A DNA stretch of 20,583 nucleotides. Origin: DATLYF01 sp035575095. GTDB lineage: Bacteria > Pseudomonadota > Gammaproteobacteria > Competibacterales > Competibacteraceae. Where the stretch lies: positions 1 to 20,583 of the forward strand of contig DATLYF010000117.1 in the NCBI GenBank assembly GCA_035575095.1, read 5' to 3'. Below, piece by piece: positions 15,001 to 20,583 of this stretch (position 1 is its first letter; the number at the start of each line of letters is the position of its first letter). Below the pieces are notes generated by a model. It saw only the letters and a program-made list of their open reading frames with translations, was not told the DNA's origin and did not search any database. The position numbers and the translations under genes are program-made.

Positions 15001-15602
15001 TGGTGTTCGACAACGATGAGCGCGCCGAGCCGGGCTGGCTGGAGGAGCTGCTGGTGCGCGCGCTGTCCCAGCCCGAGGTGGGTGCGGTGTGCTGCCGGGT
15101 GGTGTTCCCCAACCGCCGCCTGCAGTTCTCCGGCGGCTACATCCGGCACCTGGACGACGAACTGATCGAGCTCAAACTCTACGACCAGGAGGCCAGCGTC
15201 GACGACCTGGCCACCGCCGAGTTCCGTGAACTCGACTGGTCGCCGATCGGTGCCACTCTGTTCCTGGAGAATCCGGCGCCCTATCTGCACGCCGGCTATC
15301 CCAACGTGTTCGAGGATGCCGGCGTGTCGCTGGCCCTGCGCCGCCAGGGCAAGCGGCTGCTCAACAGCCCCGGTTCCTGGGTTTGGCACGATCACTACAT
15401 GTTCCGCAAGGAGGTGGACATGAAGGAGCGCTACCTGCAGCATCGCTACGACCCCCAGCGCATGCTGGTGAGCGTCGCCTCCTTCTACCGGGAGAACGGC
15501 ATGATCATCCGCGACGAGTACATCTGGCGCGAGAACCGCCTGTTCGATCTCGACCGCGGCCAGCTCAAGGCGCTGCTGGAGCGCCAGCCGCAAGCGGCGT
15601 AG
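12057..15602 (+). CDS. LmbE/PIG-L deacetylase fused to three GT2 glycosyltransferase domains
   Basis: This is a single 1181-aa open frame with a GTG start at 12057, 4 nt after GAGGG. Residues about 15-225 are a LmbE/PIG-L zinc deacetylase: LAPHPDDEVFGCGG (HPDDE at 25-29) and HPDH at 128-131, the expected metal ligands. GT2 domain A (about 252-455) has FLDDDDW (336-342) and FEDWDFWL. Residues about 484-570 are Gln/Glu/Arg/Leu-rich, predicted coiled coil, followed by GSLSWRLTRPLRR, a motif common between glycosyltransferase domains in large cell-surface enzymes. GT2 domain B (about 657-860) has VSIVIPVYNH, VDDASPD and FLDCDDYL. GT2 domain C (about 897-1113) has LSIVMLSFGKHRQTL, FDNGSD and FDNDERAEPGW. 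Each GT domain keeps its DXD-like acidic motif, so all three may be active. Expected role: cytoplasmic assembly of several glycan linkages, with deacetylation of an N-acetyl sugar. It has no signal peptide or membrane segment. Confidence 0.9.
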   Translation: MEQQLIPYQAVTCLGPGPALVLAPHPDDEVFGCGGAIMHHVAAGEAVRVIIVTAGDFGASDSDSPAYVRQRREESRAAAAILGYGEPEFWGLPDRGLLYGEALVQRIVAAARDSGARLIYAPSLQEVHPDHRALAMAAVEAVRRLGGGVALALYEVGVPQWPNRLLDISDCLERKRRAMACFTSQLARQRYDRHIEALNRFRTYTLPGAVEAAEAYRLLEGVSLVADALAPYRSLARRQADRELAVDQFDWPLVSVIVRSRGRDTLAETLDSLALQTYPRIEVVVVDAAGNSPALAALEPWCGRFPLRVEGSGQALGRSAAANLGLERARGELLLFLDDDDWLDPEHIAALAARLADEPQAVAAYAGVRCVRRADDGSLETLRLYNEPYDAARLLVENTIPIHALLFRRRAVEAGCRFDETFDLFEDWDFWLQLAALGPFSHLDRVSAYYRIHGDAGLGVAADEARATAALAQLLEKWRSRWSVRQLQDLVARDRRLAQLLGEVEAQRAAAVQERDTLSVQRDHLQSLLQQTEAQRAALDSRLVALSAELAARQQALESAERDAREWRNRFEWVTGSLSWRLTRPLRRGNELARATVRRGAALGWRTALWAYRQPWLRPVMARVPFGLKQRLRGFLRRGELPLEAAQPALPPPGELLVSIVIPVYNHAEYLERCIVSALQQSYPHVEVIAVDDASPDARVREILGRLEGHPRLKVLYNERNLGIARTQNRALAASRGTLIGFLDCDDYLTADAVERCVRAWHPGIVYLHTGRVNIDEQDREVSRISFEHLPRRDYFAENLERMFATHFKVIRRDAFAKVGLFDPRFDSAQDYDMLMRIAFHYPSSAFLHLPEFVYYHRFHERQATERMNARQQWSTATIQREARLRQSIREGRFDRFLSIVMLSFGKHRQTLEAIESLQQTVKVPHEIILFDNGSDAETVEFLKTHIDGRFPDVRVVYHPTNLGPAAGRREALKLARGDWFLVFDNDERAEPGWLEELLVRALSQPEVGAVCCRVVFPNRRLQFSGGYIRHLDDELIELKLYDQEASVDDLATAEFRELDWSPIGATLFLENPAPYLHAGYPNVFEDAGVSLALRRQGKRLLNSPGSWVWHDHYMFRKEVDMKERYLQHRYDPQRMLVSVASFYRENGMIIRDEYIWRENRLFDLDRGQLKALLERQPQAA
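13506..13766 (+). other. Predicted coiled-coil segment inside the fusion enzyme
   Basis: Residues about 484-570 of the 1181-aa protein are an unbroken helix-forming stretch, with repeats such as LGEVEAQRAAAVQERDTL and LLQQTEAQRAALDSRL and no Gly or Pro after the first few residues. It separates the deacetylase/GT-A half from the GT-B/GT-C half. A register prediction was not run. Confidence 0.6.
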
Positions 15603-15611
15603 CGGACGCGC

Positions 15612-16484
15612 ATGAGCGCAGGGTCAGACAGTACGGCGCCGCCGAGCGCACACGGCGAGGACACGCTGTGCGTGTCCATCGTCACCTACCGGCCGGATCT
15701 GCCCCTGCTGCAACGGGTGCTGCAGCGTCTGGCCGCGGCCGCGACCGAGGCGCGCGCCGCCGGCCGACTCGGCCGTATCGAGCTGGTGCTGGTGGACAAC
15801 GGGCCGGACGGCAGCACGGCGCAACTGCAGCGGCTGTTGCAGGCGGACTGGTGCGAGGCCCTGGACAGCGCCCGCTTGCTCAGCGGCCACGGCAACGTCG
15901 GCTACGGCGCCGGCCACAATCTGGGGCAGGGCGGGAGCCAAGCGGCATGGCGGCTGATCCTCAATCCCGACGTGCTGCTGGAGCGCGACGCCCTGAGCGC
16001 AGCCCTGGGCTTTCTCTACACCCATCCCGAGGTGGGGCTGCTGGCGCCGCGGGTCGAGGATGGTCAGGGCCGGCTGCAATATCTGTGCAAGCGTTATCCC
16101 TCGGCGCTGCTGTTGCTGCTGCGCGGCTTCGCGCCGCCATGGCTACAGCGGCTATGGCGGCAACGGCTGGCCGCCTACGAGCTGCGCGATCGCATCGACG
16201 GCGCCACGGTGGTGCTCGATGTGCCCATCGTCAGCGGCTGCTGCATGCTGTTTCGGGATGCGCTGTGGCAGCGCCTGGGCGGCTTCGCCCGTGACTATTT
16301 CCTGTATTTCGAGGATTTCGACCTGAGCCTGCGCGCCGGACGCGTGGCGCGCATCGCCTACGTGCCGCAGGTGCGCGCCGTGCACTTCGGCGGTCATGCG
16401 GCGCGCAAGGGGCTGCGCCATATCCTGCTGTTCTTCCGCTCCATGCTGACCTTCTTCAATCGTCATGGCTGGCGCTGGTGCTGA
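15612..16484 (+). CDS. GT2 glycosyltransferase, rhamnosyltransferase (WbbL/RfbF) type
   Basis: This is a 290-aa cytoplasmic GT-A enzyme that starts at ATG 15612, nine bases after the preceding stop, with only a poor GCGGA ribosome site; translation may depend on the upstream gene. It shows LCVSIVTYRPDLPLL (19-32), LVDNGPDGS, GNVGYGAGHNLG, the metal-binding LNPDV (117-121), VSGCCMLFRD (207-216), YFEDFDLSLR (232-241) and a late His in VRAVHFGGH. This pattern is typical of WbbL-like dTDP-rhamnose transferases, but donor specificity cannot be read from sequence and no rml genes are in the window. Its 3' end overlaps the next gene by 20 nt. Expected role: addition of one sugar during lipid-linked O-antigen assembly. 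Confidence 0.88.
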   Translation: MSAGSDSTAPPSAHGEDTLCVSIVTYRPDLPLLQRVLQRLAAAATEARAAGRLGRIELVLVDNGPDGSTAQLQRLLQADWCEALDSARLLSGHGNVGYGAGHNLGQGGSQAAWRLILNPDVLLERDALSAALGFLYTHPEVGLLAPRVEDGQGRLQYLCKRYPSALLLLLRGFAPPWLQRLWRQRLAAYELRDRIDGATVVLDVPIVSGCCMLFRDALWQRLGGFARDYFLYFEDFDLSLRAGRVARIAYVPQVRAVHFGGHAARKGLRHILLFFRSMLTFFNRHGWRWC

Positions 16485-17472
16485 TCTGGGACGGGTGCTG
16501 GTGACCGGGGCTGGCGGCTTCATCGGCCGCCATCTGGTGGACGCACTGTGCCACCAGGGGGTATCGGTGCGGGCACTGTTGCGCCAGCCCGGCGAGTTGC
16601 CGCCGCAATGGGAGGGGCTGGAGGTGGTGGCCGGCGATGTGCTCGACCCCGCCAGCCTGGCGCGTGCCTGCCAGGGGGTGGACACAGTACTGCATGCCGC
16701 AGGCTACGCCCATGCCGCTGCGCAGCAGGACGAGCAGGCATGGCAGCGCCACTGGCAGGTCAACGCCGCGGGTACCCGGGCCCTGCTGCAGGCAGCGCTG
16801 GCGGCGGGGGCAGGGCGTTTCGTGTTCCTCAGCAGCGTCAAGGCCATGGGCGACGGTGGCCGGCGCTGCATCGACGAGGACTGGCCGCTGCCACCGGCGA
16901 CAGCCTACGGGCAGGCCAAGCGCGCCGCCGAGGAGGCGGTGCTGGAGGCCGGCCGCGAACATGGCCTGCATGTGGTCAACCTGCGCCTGGCTCTAGTCTA
17001 TGGGCCCGGTGTGAAGGGCAACCTGGCGCGCATGATCGAGGCGGTGCGCCGGCGGCGCTTTCCGCCGCTGCCGGAGGTGGGCAATCGCCGCTCGCTGGTG
17101 GACGTGCGTGATGTAGCGCAGGCCGTGCTGCTGGCCGCCCGCTACCCTGCGGCTGCCGGTCGCACCTACATCGTCAGCGACGGGCGGGATTATTCCAGTC
17201 GCGAGATCCTGGACCTGATCCGCCAGGCCTTGGGCCGGCCGCCCTGTCGCTGGGCGCCGCCCCTGGCGGTGTGGCGGACGCTGGCCCGGCTGGGCGATGC
17301 CGTGCACGGCTTGACGGGGGTGCGGCCGGGCATCGACAGCGACACCCTGGACAAGCTGCTGGGCTGGGCCTGCTACAGCAGCGCCCGCATCCGCCAGGAG
17401 CTGGGCTTTCAGCCGCGCTGGACGCTGGCGCAGGCGCTAGCGGAGATGGTGCGGGGGCAGGCGCGATGCTGA
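16465..17472 (+). CDS. wbpV: NAD-dependent nucleotide-sugar epimerase/reductase, WbpV-like
   Basis: This is a 335-aa extended short-chain dehydrogenase. It has Rossmann motif VLVTGAGGFIGRHL (11-24), NAAGT (100-104), SSVKAMG with the catalytic Ser/Lys-Ala region (123-129) and YGQAK (148-152), the Tyr-x-x-x-Lys pair. Upstream VLHAAGYAH and downstream RLALVYGPGVKGNLARMI fit the WbpV/WbpK/UDP-glucose 4-epimerase-like group. In P. aeruginosa O6-type clusters WbpV reduces the WbpM product to UDP-QuiNAc and is followed by wbpL and wbpM, the order seen here; a 4-epimerase or FucNAc-forming activity is also possible. The ATG at 16465 overlaps the previous gene by 20 nt and has no clear ribosome site. 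Val11 (GTG at 16495) would be a very short alternative start. Its stop overlaps wbpL. Confidence 0.85.
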   Translation: MAGAGADLGRVLVTGAGGFIGRHLVDALCHQGVSVRALLRQPGELPPQWEGLEVVAGDVLDPASLARACQGVDTVLHAAGYAHAAAQQDEQAWQRHWQVNAAGTRALLQAALAAGAGRFVFLSSVKAMGDGGRRCIDEDWPLPPATAYGQAKRAAEEAVLEAGREHGLHVVNLRLALVYGPGVKGNLARMIEAVRRRRFPPLPEVGNRRSLVDVRDVAQAVLLAARYPAAAGRTYIVSDGRDYSSREILDLIRQALGRPPCRWAPPLAVWRTLARLGDAVHGLTGVRPGIDSDTLDKLLGWACYSSARIRQELGFQPRWTLAQALAEMVRGQARC

Positions 17473-18479
17473 TGCCGGCGCTGCTCGCCTTTGGTCTCGC
17501 GGCGCTGCTCACCTGGCGCTTCTGCCATCCCGGTTCGTGGCTGCACATCCTCGATGAGCCCAACGAGCGCTCCCTGCACAGCCAGGCCGTGCCGCGCAGC
17601 GGCGGGGTGGCGGTGGTGGCCGGCATCCTCGCCGCTGCCGCCTGGAACGCGCTGTCCGGTTCAGCGGGCTTTCAGCCGGCCGGGGTCATCCTGCTCGGCA
17701 TGCTGCCGGTGACCCTGGTGTCGTTCCTCGACGACCGGGGCGGCCTGGGTGCCGGCAGCCGTCTGCTGGTGCACCTGCTGGCGGCCCTGTGGCTGCTGTT
17801 GCTGGGGCTGATGCCGGCGCGGTTGCCGTGGCCGGGCGTGAACTGGGAGGTGCCGGCGATCGTGCTATCATCCCTGGCCTTGCTCTTCATCGTCTGGATG
17901 ATCAACCTCTATAACTTTATGGATGGAATGGACGGCTTCGCCGGCGGCATGGCGGTGATCGGCTTTACCGCTCTGGCCCTGCTGGGCCACGCCGATCCCC
18001 AGTTCAGCGCGCTCTGTCTGAGCGTGGCCGCCGCCGCCCTGGGATTCCTGCTGTTCAACTTCCCGCCCGCGCGCATCTTCCTCGGCGATACCGGCTCCTC
18101 CTCCTTGGGGCTGCTGGCGGCGGCCTGCTGCCTGTGGGCCGAGCGCACCGGCCTGTTTCCCCTGTGGCTGGGTATCCTGGTGTTCTCGCCGTTCATCGTC
18201 GATGCCAGCGTCACCCTGCTGCGCCGCCTGGCGCGCGGCGAGCGCATCTGGCAGGCGCATCGACAGCATGCCTATCAGCGGCTGGTGGCAGCGGGCTGGG
18301 GGCATAGACGCACGGTGCTGGCGGAGTACGCGCTGATGCTGGCCTGCGCCGCTTCGGCGCTGGCCGCGCAAGCGGCCCCGGCGGCCGTGCAGCAGGCGCT
18401 GCTGCTGCTCTGGCTGGGCTTCTACGCGGCGCTGCTGCTGGGCGTGGAGTGGCTCACCCGGCGCGGGGGTGGCGCGTGA
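17466..18479 (+). CDS. wbpL: Undecaprenyl-phosphate HexNAc-1-phosphate transferase, WbpL/WecA family
   Basis: This polytopic inner-membrane enzyme starts glycan assembly by moving a (6-deoxy-)HexNAc-1-phosphate from the UDP-sugar to undecaprenyl phosphate. The 337 residues contain about ten hydrophobic segments. Family motifs are DEPNERSLHS (30-39), SFLDDRGGLG (86-95, the catalytic Asp pair), NLYNFMDGMDG (147-157), RIFLGDTGSSSLG (203-215) and a cytoplasmic HRQHAYQRL (265-273), the last being the WbpL-like form of the HIHH loop. The ATG at 17466 lies within the end of wbpV (7-nt overlap); ATG 17472 is a close alternative. The stop overlaps the GTG start of the next gene (GTGA). Being flanked by WbpV- and WbpM-like genes points to QuiNAc or FucNAc as first sugar. 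Confidence 0.92.
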   Translation: MLMPALLAFGLAALLTWRFCHPGSWLHILDEPNERSLHSQAVPRSGGVAVVAGILAAAAWNALSGSAGFQPAGVILLGMLPVTLVSFLDDRGGLGAGSRLLVHLLAALWLLLLGLMPARLPWPGVNWEVPAIVLSSLALLFIVWMINLYNFMDGMDGFAGGMAVIGFTALALLGHADPQFSALCLSVAAAALGFLLFNFPPARIFLGDTGSSSLGLLAAACCLWAERTGLFPLWLGILVFSPFIVDASVTLLRRLARGERIWQAHRQHAYQRLVAAGWGHRRTVLAEYALMLACAASALAAQAAPAAVQQALLLLWLGFYAALLLGVEWLTRRGGGA

Positions 18480-20341
18480 GGTCGCTGTTCGCGCTGCTAC
18501 GCAACCGCACCGCCGCCTTCGTCCACGACCTGCTGATGGTGCCGGTGGCCTGGTTCGGCGCGCTGTGGCTGCGCTTCAACCTGGAGACCATCCCCGAACC
18601 CTACTGGAAGCGGGCGCTGCTGCTGCTGCCCCTGGCGCTGCTGATCCACGCCGCCATGTTCCTCTACTTCGGCCTCTACCGGGGGATGTGGCGCTTCGCC
18701 TCGATGCCGGACTTCGTGTGCATCCTCAAGGCGGTGCTGGCGGCCGTGGCGGGCAGCACCGCCATGGTCTTCATCACCACCGACATGCAGGACGTGCCGC
18801 GCTCCATCTTCGTCCTGCACGGACTGCTGCTGCTGCTGCTGCTGGGACTGCCGCGTTTCACCTACCGCTGGATCAAGGATCACCCGCTGTACTTTAAGAC
18901 CGGCCAGCGGGTGCTCATCGTCGGCGCCGGCCAGGCCGGGGAGATGCTGGTGCGGGATCTGAGCCGCAATAGCGAAGGCGAGTACCATCCGGTGGCCTTC
19001 GTCGATGACGACGCCCGCAAGCGCGGCACCGAGGTCAGGGGTGTGCGGGTGGTGGATAGCTGCGACGCCATCCCCAGGGTGGTGGCCAAGCATCGCATCG
19101 ACCACATCTTCATTGCCATACCCACCGCCACCACCGAGCAGTTGCGACGCATCGTCAGCGCCTGCGAGGCCAGCGGCAAACCCTTCCGCACCCTGCCGCG
19201 CTGGCGCGATCTGCTCGATGGCCAGGCTGGGGTGCAGGCCCTGCGCGAGGTCTCCATCGAAGACCTGCTGGGGCGCGAGCCGGTCTCCCTGGACTGGGCG
19301 ACCATCGGCCGCGAGCTGTCGGGGCGCACCGTGCTGGTGTCGGGTGGTGGCGGCTCGATCGGTTCCGAGCTGTGTCGCCAGGTGGCCGGACTCGAACCGC
19401 AGACACTGATCATCCTCGAACGCAGCGAGTTCAATCTCTACCAGATCGACATGGAGCTGCGTGAGCGCTTCCCGCAGTTAAACCTCCATGCCCGTCTCGG
19501 CGACGTCTGCGATCCGGCCCTGGTCGAGCACGTCATGGCCGAGTTCCGCCCGGAGGTGGTGTTCCACGCCGCCGCCTACAAGCACGTGCCGCTGCTGGAG
19601 GTGCAGGCGCGCGAGGCGGTGCGCAATAACCTGTTCGGCACGGTGAATATGGCCGAGGCCGCCGTCCGCCATGGCTGCCGCACCTTCGTACTGATCTCCA
19701 CCGACAAGGCGGTCAACCCGAGCAACGTGATGGGCGCGAGCAAGCAGCTCGCCGAGCTCTACTGCCAGGACTGCAGCCGTCGCGGCGACACCCGCTTCGT
19801 CATCGTCCGCTTCGGCAACGTGCTCGGTTCGGCCGGCAGTGTGGTGCCCCTGTTCCACAAGCAGATCGCGGCAGGCGGCCCGGTCACCGTCACCCACCCC
19901 GAGGTCAGCCGCTACTTCATGACCATCCCCGAGGCCGCCCAGCTCATCCTGCAGGCCGGGGCGGTGGGCGAGGGCGGCGAGATCTATGTGCTGGATATGG
20001 GCGAGCCGATCAATATCCACTATCTGGCCGAGCAGATGATCCGGCTCAGCGGCAAGGTGCCGGGCAAGGACATCGCCATCCGGTTCACCGGCCTGCGTCC
20101 CGGCGAGAAGCTGCACGAAGAGCTGTTCCACGACGGCGAAGACTTGATGCCCACGCCCTATCCGAAGCTGCTGCTGGCGCGGCATCGCGGCGTGGACTGG
20201 CGGCATTTCCGCGACTCCCTGGAGCGCCTGCACGGAGCTTGCGAGCGCTATCAGGAAGAGACGCTGCGCACCCTGACCATGCAGGTGGTCGCGGAGCTGG
20301 AGCGCGGCGAGGCAGGCTCGGCGCAGAGCGCCTATGGCTGA
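18476..20341 (+). CDS. wbpM: UDP-GlcNAc 4,6-dehydratase, WbpM/CapD family membrane protein
   Basis: This 621-aa enzyme converts UDP-GlcNAc to a UDP-4-keto-6-deoxy-HexNAc, the precursor for the WbpV-like step. Four N-terminal membrane helices lie within residues about 12-125. A first Rossmann domain has VLIVGAGQAGEML (146-158). The catalytic SDR domain begins at VLVSGGGGSIGSELC (286-300), with AAAYKHVPLLE and LISTDKAVNPSNVMGASK (407-424). Met419 stands where most SDRs have Tyr, four residues before Lys423, the Ser-Met-Lys arrangement known for P. aeruginosa WbpM. Later motifs are VRFGNVLGSAGSVVPLF, VTHPEVSRYFMT and GLRPGEKLHEEL. Full-length for the family. The GTG at 18476 overlaps the wbpL stop, behind a GGGGGT; an in-frame upstream start at 18449 would lie inside wbpL. 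Confidence 0.95.
   Translation: MRSLFALLRNRTAAFVHDLLMVPVAWFGALWLRFNLETIPEPYWKRALLLLPLALLIHAAMFLYFGLYRGMWRFASMPDFVCILKAVLAAVAGSTAMVFITTDMQDVPRSIFVLHGLLLLLLLGLPRFTYRWIKDHPLYFKTGQRVLIVGAGQAGEMLVRDLSRNSEGEYHPVAFVDDDARKRGTEVRGVRVVDSCDAIPRVVAKHRIDHIFIAIPTATTEQLRRIVSACEASGKPFRTLPRWRDLLDGQAGVQALREVSIEDLLGREPVSLDWATIGRELSGRTVLVSGGGGSIGSELCRQVAGLEPQTLIILERSEFNLYQIDMELRERFPQLNLHARLGDVCDPALVEHVMAEFRPEVVFHAAAYKHVPLLEVQAREAVRNNLFGTVNMAEAAVRHGCRTFVLISTDKAVNPSNVMGASKQLAELYCQDCSRRGDTRFVIVRFGNVLGSAGSVVPLFHKQIAAGGPVTVTHPEVSRYFMTIPEAAQLILQAGAVGEGGEIYVLDMGEPINIHYLAEQMIRLSGKVPGKDIAIRFTGLRPGEKLHEELFHDGEDLMPTPYPKLLLARHRGVDWRHFRDSLERLHGACERYQEETLRTLTMQVVAELERGEAGSAQSAYG
18824..18844 (+). repeat. (CTG)7 trinucleotide run in wbpM
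   Basis: Seven consecutive CTG codons encode a leucine run in the last N-terminal membrane helix. Gain or loss of units would stay in frame, so it is probably only codon preference in a hydrophobic segment. Confidence 0.8.
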
Positions 20342-20583
20342 ATCGGCCCGGCCGGGTTGGTGGCCAATGGCATGGCGCCTGGGTCTGGCCATGATTGCGA
20401 GTGCGCTGCTGCTGTTGGGCGGAGTGCTGTTCTACTACCTGGATGACGCTCGTTACGAACGCCTCAAGGGTGCCGCTCTGCGGGCGAATGCCTTCACCGT
20501 GACCGCGGGCGAGGCCGATTATGTGCGCGGTGCCTGGCAGTTGCGGCGGCTGCCGCTGCGGCTACGCAGCCCGGAGCTGTACT
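20334..20583 (+). CDS. Membrane-anchored or exported protein, 3' end outside window (partial)
   Basis: A frame starts at ATG 20334, overlapping the wbpM stop by 8 bases, and stays open to the window edge (83 codons seen). It reads MAESARPGWWPMAWRLGLAM, then a strongly hydrophobic stretch (IASALLLLGGVLFYYL), then a soluble region beginning DDARYERLKGAALRAN. This is one N-terminal membrane anchor or uncleaved signal with the rest in the periplasm. Met12 and Met20 are alternative starts. I do not recognise the family from this part. The overlap and unchanged direction place it in the same transcript as the polysaccharide genes, so a role in processing or attachment of the glycan is possible. Confidence 0.65.
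   Translation, partial: MAESARPGWWPMAWRLGLAMIASALLLLGGVLFYYLDDARYERLKGAALRANAFTVTAGEADYVRGAWQLRRLPLRLRSPELY

Noticed and set aside
13608..15593. Long minus-strand open frame (661 codons) opposite the glycosyltransferase fusion
   Set aside because: The plus-strand frame has intact GT2 motifs throughout; the antisense frame is compositionally biased and has no domain.
12057..15602. Interpretation as several separate genes
   Set aside because: No stop codon interrupts the frame and no internal ribosome site plus start was evident at the domain borders. The domains are joined by normal linkers.

Overview
The window looks like the chromosome of a GC-rich Gammaproteobacterium. I infer this from protein type only: a lipoprotein-class type II secretion secretin, a Pseudomonas-like wbpV-wbpL-wbpM block, and strong G/C bias at third codon positions. 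No rRNA, tRNA, CRISPR array, insertion sequence or phage gene was seen, so a genus cannot be named.

Layout. (1) Positions 1-2370: the tail of an unidentified gene, then the outer-membrane secretin gspD, closed by a GC hairpin. (2) 2378-4801, minus strand: a TPR protein with an O-GlcNAc-transferase-like (GT41) catalytic half, convergent with gspD. (3) 4802-5189: a relatively AT-rich intergenic region with small inverted repeats and a recurring GTGTTGT/ACAACAC word. (4) 5190-6550: two unrecognised secreted proteins, each followed by an intrinsic terminator. (5) 6610-8409: a secreted Asp-box (BNR) beta-propeller protein with a C-terminal NTF2/SnoaL-like domain. (6) 8473 to beyond the right edge: a tightly packed surface-polysaccharide (O-antigen-type) operon on the plus strand. 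Its order is wzm, wzt, a GNAT-type acetyltransferase fused to a degenerate methyltransferase-like segment, a 1181-residue deacetylase/triple-glycosyltransferase fusion, a rhamnosyltransferase-like GT2, wbpV-like, wbpL-like, wbpM-like, and a truncated membrane protein. Several neighbours overlap by a few bases, consistent with translational coupling.

How the genes fit together (inference from families). The WbpM-like enzyme makes a UDP-4-keto-6-deoxy-HexNAc from UDP-GlcNAc. The WbpV-like reductase/epimerase converts it to a 6-deoxy-HexNAc such as QuiNAc or FucNAc. The WbpL-like membrane transferase loads that sugar phosphate on undecaprenyl phosphate. The GT2 domains, three of them in one polypeptide, extend the chain. 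Wzm/Wzt export it, with the extra C-terminal domain of Wzt expected to recognise the glycan. The LmbE deacetylase and GNAT domains suggest the glycan, or its precursor, is N-deacetylated and/or acylated.

The most unusual items are the LmbE-GT2-coiled coil-GT2-GT2 fusion, the methyltransferase-remnant/GNAT fusion beside wzt, the propeller/NTF2 secreted protein just before the exporter, and a GT41 enzyme next to a type II secretion gene. I see no clearly new multi-gene defence or mobile system.
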